Of a stretch of 64,000 nucleotides of DNA, positions 60,260 through 64,000 are shown piece by piece. The stretch covers positions 107,334,043 to 107,398,042 of the forward strand of contig NC_077228.1 of assembly GCF_027887165.1 (NCBI RefSeq), written 5' to 3'. Numbering within the stretch: position 1 is the stretch's first letter; each line of letters opens with the position of its first letter. A model generated the notes under the pieces. It worked only from the letters and a program-made list of their open reading frames with translations. It was not told the origin of the DNA and searched no databases. The position numbers were made by a program, and so were the translations under genes. The DNA is from Monodelphis domestica. Lineage: Eukaryota; Chordata; Mammalia; Didelphimorphia; Didelphidae.

Positions 60260-61140
60260 ATTTATTTTTTTGAAAATTTTATTTAATTAGATGATTTAGA
60301 ATATTTTCCCATGGTTACAAGACTCATGTTTTTTCCCTCCCCTCCTTCAAGGGACTAAAACATTATTATTATTTTAAAATTGGAAAATTTTATTTAATTA
60401 ATCAATTTAGAATATTTTTCCATGGTTACAAGATTCATGTTCTTTCCCCTCCCCTCCTCCCACCCTCTCCCATAGCAGACTGAATGAGGGGATGCCCTTC
60501 GATTGGGGAATGGCTAAACAAATCTGTTGGTGATGGAATACTGTTGTGCACAAAGAAATAATGAACTGGAGGAATTCCATGTGAACTGGAACAACCTCCA
60601 GGAATTGATGCAGAGTAAAAGGAGCAGAACCAGGAGAACATTATACACAGAGACAGATACACTGATAGACTGAAATTCCACTGGATTTTACATGTCATTG
60701 ATCTAGACCTATTTCCATATTAATGATATTTGCACTAGGATGATCATTTAGAGTCTACATCTCCAATCATATCCCCATCATCCCATGTGATCAAGCAGTT
60801 GTTTTTCTTCTGTGTTTCTGCTCCCACAGTTCTTCCTCTGAATGTAGATAGCATTCTTTCTCATAAGTCCCTCAGAATTGTCCTGGATTATCGCATTGCT
60901 ACTAGTAGAGAAGTCCTTTACATTGGATTGTACCACAGTGTATCCGTCTCTGTGTATAATGTTCTCCTGGTTCTGCTCCTTTTACTCTGCATCAATTCCT
61001 GGAGGTTGTTCCAGTTCACATGGAATTCCTCTAGTTCATTATTTCTTTGTGCACAACAGTATTCTATCACCAACAGATACCACAATTTGTTTAGCCATTC
61101 CCCAATCGAAGGGCATCCCCTCATTTTCCAATTTTTTTGC
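60260..61140 (-). mobile_element. L1 3' end with inverted internal duplication
   Basis: Antisense L1 tail, 3' UTR and ORF2 C-terminus (MRGCPSIGEWLNKLWYLLVI on the minus strand). A segment at about 60484-60670 is the inverted copy of about 60940-61125, and the L1 tail occurs twice (60268-60345 and 60376-60475). Confidence 0.85.
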
Positions 61141-61154
61141 CAAATGGTGGGATA

Positions 61155-62060
61155 TTTTTGAGAGCAGAGAAACTGCAGTCAGAGAACCTTGCTTCCAATT
61201 CTTTGCAACTTATTATTTGTTGGACCTTGGGCAAATGAATCCACAAGTCTAAGTCTTGATGTTCTCATCTATAAAACAAGGGAATGGAACTAGATGTTCA
61301 ATGTAAGAGTTAAACCTAGGGTCCCATGAACCTCTCCTCCTTCAATAGGTCTGTGGATAAATTTCAGGGATTCTGTAAACTTAGGTGGGATAATAATTAC
61401 TGTACACTTTTATTTTCATTAGTCCTCTGTTTACTTTGTAATACTCTGTATTTTTTATGCATTAAAATATCTTTTTCTTTTTGTTTTGTTTTAATTTAAA
61501 GCCTGGATCTCCTTTCTTCATTCAAAATTGAACTGGGCATATTCTAATGTTTTAAAAATATTATATTCTTTGTGTTTCTATTGATTTTTTCTCTGGAAGG
61601 TAGACATCCACAAATTATTCTTTAAACACTAATTCTGTAGCTGAATATAATGTTCTCTTGCTTCTACTCATATCACTTCTCATAATTTTATGTAGGTATT
61701 TCCATTTTTAAGTTAATCTGTTCATCATTTCTCACAGCCAGAGGCCACAACCTATTCAGTCATTCCCAAACTAATGAACACCCCCTTAATGTCCAGTTCT
61801 TTGCCACCACAAAGAACTACTATAAATATTTAGAACATAGAGGGCAGCTAGGTGGTTCAGTGAATTGAGAGCGAGGTGGAAAGACAGGAGGTCCTGGGTT
61901 CAAATGTGGCCTCAGACACTGCCTTTCATAGAAACTGATTCTAAGATGGAAGGTAAGGGTTTAAAAAAACCCAAACATGATTCTGAGAAACAGTCCATAG
62001 GTTTCATTAGCATATGAGAGACCCATGTCAGCAAAAAGGTTGAGCACCTCTGGACTAGGC
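61155..62060. repeat. Nested cluster: MIR, hAT-like MITE, L1 piece, SINE
   Basis: MIR (plus) at 61155-61320; MITE-like pieces at 61330-61510 and 61975-62055 (GAGACCCATGTCAGCAAAAA); L1 piece (minus) at about 61510-61845; Mar1-type SINE (plus, internally deleted) at 61849-61973. Confidence 0.55.
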
Positions 62061-62309
62061 TTCTAATTATGATTTCTGTGAAATATCACCTTGTCAAGGG
62101 TTATTAAAAGTCTTTCCCTCAAAGCATATAAACAAATTAGCTTATAAGATGAAAAAATAGTTCCCTATGTCAGGGTTGACTTTTTTTATGCCAGGTAAAA
62201 TGTTAGTTACACCAAACCTTTCATATCTCCAAAAAGCTATAATGTACAGATGTCAAATTTTGCCTCCTCCTCCATTTCTTCTTTCACTCTGTGCCCTATG
62301 CTTGGTCCC

Positions 62310-63290
62310 TGGTGTTAAAAATTTTTTTTTTTTACTTAACTGTAACACTAAAATTTTTTACATTTTTTCCAGTTACATGTAAAAATATTTTTAAAGATTG
62401 TTTAAAATTTTTTTTAGTTCTGAATTTTCTCCCTCTCTCTTTCCTCTCTCCCCTCACTGATAAGGCAAACAATTTGGTATAGGACATATATGTCCAGCCA
62501 TGCAAAACATTTCCATATTAGTCATGTTGTGAAAGAAAATAGACAAAAACATTTTGAAAGTAAACATAGTATGCTTCAATGTACATTCAGACTCCAAGAG
62601 TTCTTTCTGTTGGGATGGATGGCACTTTCCAACATAAATCCTTTGAAATTGCTTTGGATCTTTATATCGCTGAGAATAGTTAAGTCATTCACAGCTAATC
62701 ATTGTACAATATTGCTGTTACTAGGTACATTGTTCTTCTGGTTCTCCTTATTTCAGTCTGCATCAGTTCACATAGATCTTTCCAGCTTTTTCTGAAATGA
62801 TACTGCTTATCATTATTTATAGCACACCATACAGCTAGTTCATCCATCCTCCAAATTGATGGACATTCCCTCAGTTTCTAGTTCTTTGCCACCACAAAAA
62901 AGCTGCTATAAATATTTTTGTACATTTGGCACTTTTCCTTTACTTAAAAAATCCCTTACCTTCCATCTTAGAATCCATACTATGTTTTGGTACTAAGACA
63001 AAGGAGAGGCAAGGACTGAATTTTGGGAGTTATGTGACTTCCTCAATTTCATACAGGTATTGGGTGTGTGAACTCAAATTTGAACCCAGGACCTCCCATC
63101 TGGCTTTCAGTCCACTAAGCATCCTATCTGTCTCCTTTACTTTTAAAAAATCTCTTTGGGATATAGATGTAGTAGTAGGATTTCTAGATCAAAGATATGG
63201 ACAGTTTGGGAGCCCTTTAGGCATAATTTTAAATTGCTCTTCAGAATGGTTGGAACAGTTGACAACTTCATCAGCAGCATAAACATTCTG
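62310..63290 (-). mobile_element. Older L1 3' end split by a Mar1-type SINE
   Basis: Antisense L1 with TCAGTCTGCATCAGTTCACA and TAGTTCTTTGCCACCACAAA, resuming at 63143; SINE (minus) at 62943-63140 flanked by TCCTTTACTT. Confidence 0.75.
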
Positions 63291-63639
63291 TCTTACTCTG
63301 AAACTTTCCTCAGAGCCTAAGACCTCCTCTGCCTGGAACATTCACCCATCCTTATGGCTTTCTCAACATGAAACATCCCACTTTGAGGTGTACCCCACTT
63401 CTCCCACTGGTGAGTTCCTCCTGGAGCCACCATTTTGCAGAGGGACCCAGTCTGGTGTTCATTCTCCTTCCAGCCCTATTTCTGGCTTTTCAGATTTCAA
63501 AGCAATCTCCACTCTTTGGGACATTCATACTTACAGGGTCAAAACTTTTCATCGTTATACTAAGATGTTTTAATTTCTATTAGGATAAAAATCAATAGCT
63601 AGAACCAAAATGAAAGGCTCATGTTGGGGTGGGGATCCT
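63291..63639. other. Unassigned segment
   Basis: No recognised gene or repeat. Confidence 0.4.
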
Positions 63640-63700
63640 CAGTAGTTTTTAAGAGTGTAAGGGGATCCTGAGACCAAAAACTTTGAGAGCCACTATCGTT
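63640..63700. repeat. hAT (MER5-like) terminus
   Basis: AACTTTGAGAGCCACTATCG resembles the end of MER5-type hAT elements. Confidence 0.4.
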
Positions 63701-63734
63701 GGCTATACTATGTGCCATTGTAATGAACGATGAC

Positions 63735-63990
63735 TGAGTCAGCATGGATTCCTCAAGAACAGGTCATGTCAGAATAACCTCATTTCCTTGTTTTGACAAA
63801 TGAGGGGAATGCTAGAAGTATAATTTATCAAGATCTGCAAAGCATTTGACAAAGACTCTCATGTTATCCTTGTAAACAGGACATGATGGAGAGGTATGGG
63901 CTACTTGACAATACAGTTAAGTAGATTGTGGCTGGGTCAGCTTGGAAAGAGGTATCTAGTAGAGTGTCCCAATTCTATTTACTTTTTTCT
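63735..63990 (+). repeat. L3/CR1 ORF2 fragment
   Basis: AGCATGGATTCCTCAAGAAC, CAAAGCATTTGACAAAGACT and GGTATGGGCTACTTGACAAT follow the CR1/L3 reverse-transcriptase region (SKAFDTVSH-like). Confidence 0.6.
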
Positions 63991-64000
63991 TTTTTAACCC

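Noticed and set aside
53857-64000. A second REN copy or KISS1 (next gene in human order)
   Set aside because: No aspartic-protease or kisspeptin-like exon seen; the region is L1, SINE and MITE sequence.

Overview
The window is mammalian nuclear DNA, almost certainly from a marsupial and probably a didelphid opossum such as Monodelphis. The evidence is dense CORE-SINE insertions of the marsupial Mar1 and Ther types, marsupial L1 3' ends, old MIR, L2 and L3/CR1 relics, and two hAT elements resembling SPIN and OposCharlie1. Two host genes are recognisable, both on the minus strand and in the order found on human chromosome 1q32 (ETNK2 then REN).

Left part (about 6.6-15.6 kb): the first three coding exons of ETNK2 (ethanolamine kinase 2) at 14466-14735, 11539-11798 and 6580-6702, joined in correct phase and preceded by a CpG-island promoter at about 14.2-15.6 kb. 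The catalytic-loop exon and the rest of the gene were not found and should lie beyond the left edge.

Right part (21.5-54.0 kb): nine exons of a renin (REN) orthologue, from a TATA promoter at about 53.93 kb to a stop at 21685 and an AATAAA at 21541. The exon series, lengths and most reading frames are renin-like, and the first catalytic aspartate is present. The copy nevertheless carries several independent lesions: ATA at the expected start codon, a two-base phase break between exons 3 and 4, an AT in place of the GT donor after exon 4, and a 34-base deletion in exon 7 that removes the second catalytic Asp-Thr-Gly. It reads as a recently inactivated renin gene, or one copy of a duplicated locus.

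The introns and flanks are mostly repeats, often nested. Notable ones are: three chained L1 3' ends inside one target-site duplication (388-1723); a SINE-L1 chimera inside a 15-base duplication (54899-55288); an L1 carrying an inverted copy of its own tail (60.26-61.14 kb); two hAT transposons 17 bases apart (43234-44471); an old, short LTR retroelement (35830-39384); and a 0.63 kb pentanucleotide tract grown from a SINE tail (40683-41317). From 54.1 kb to the right edge I see only repeats and a little unassigned sequence.
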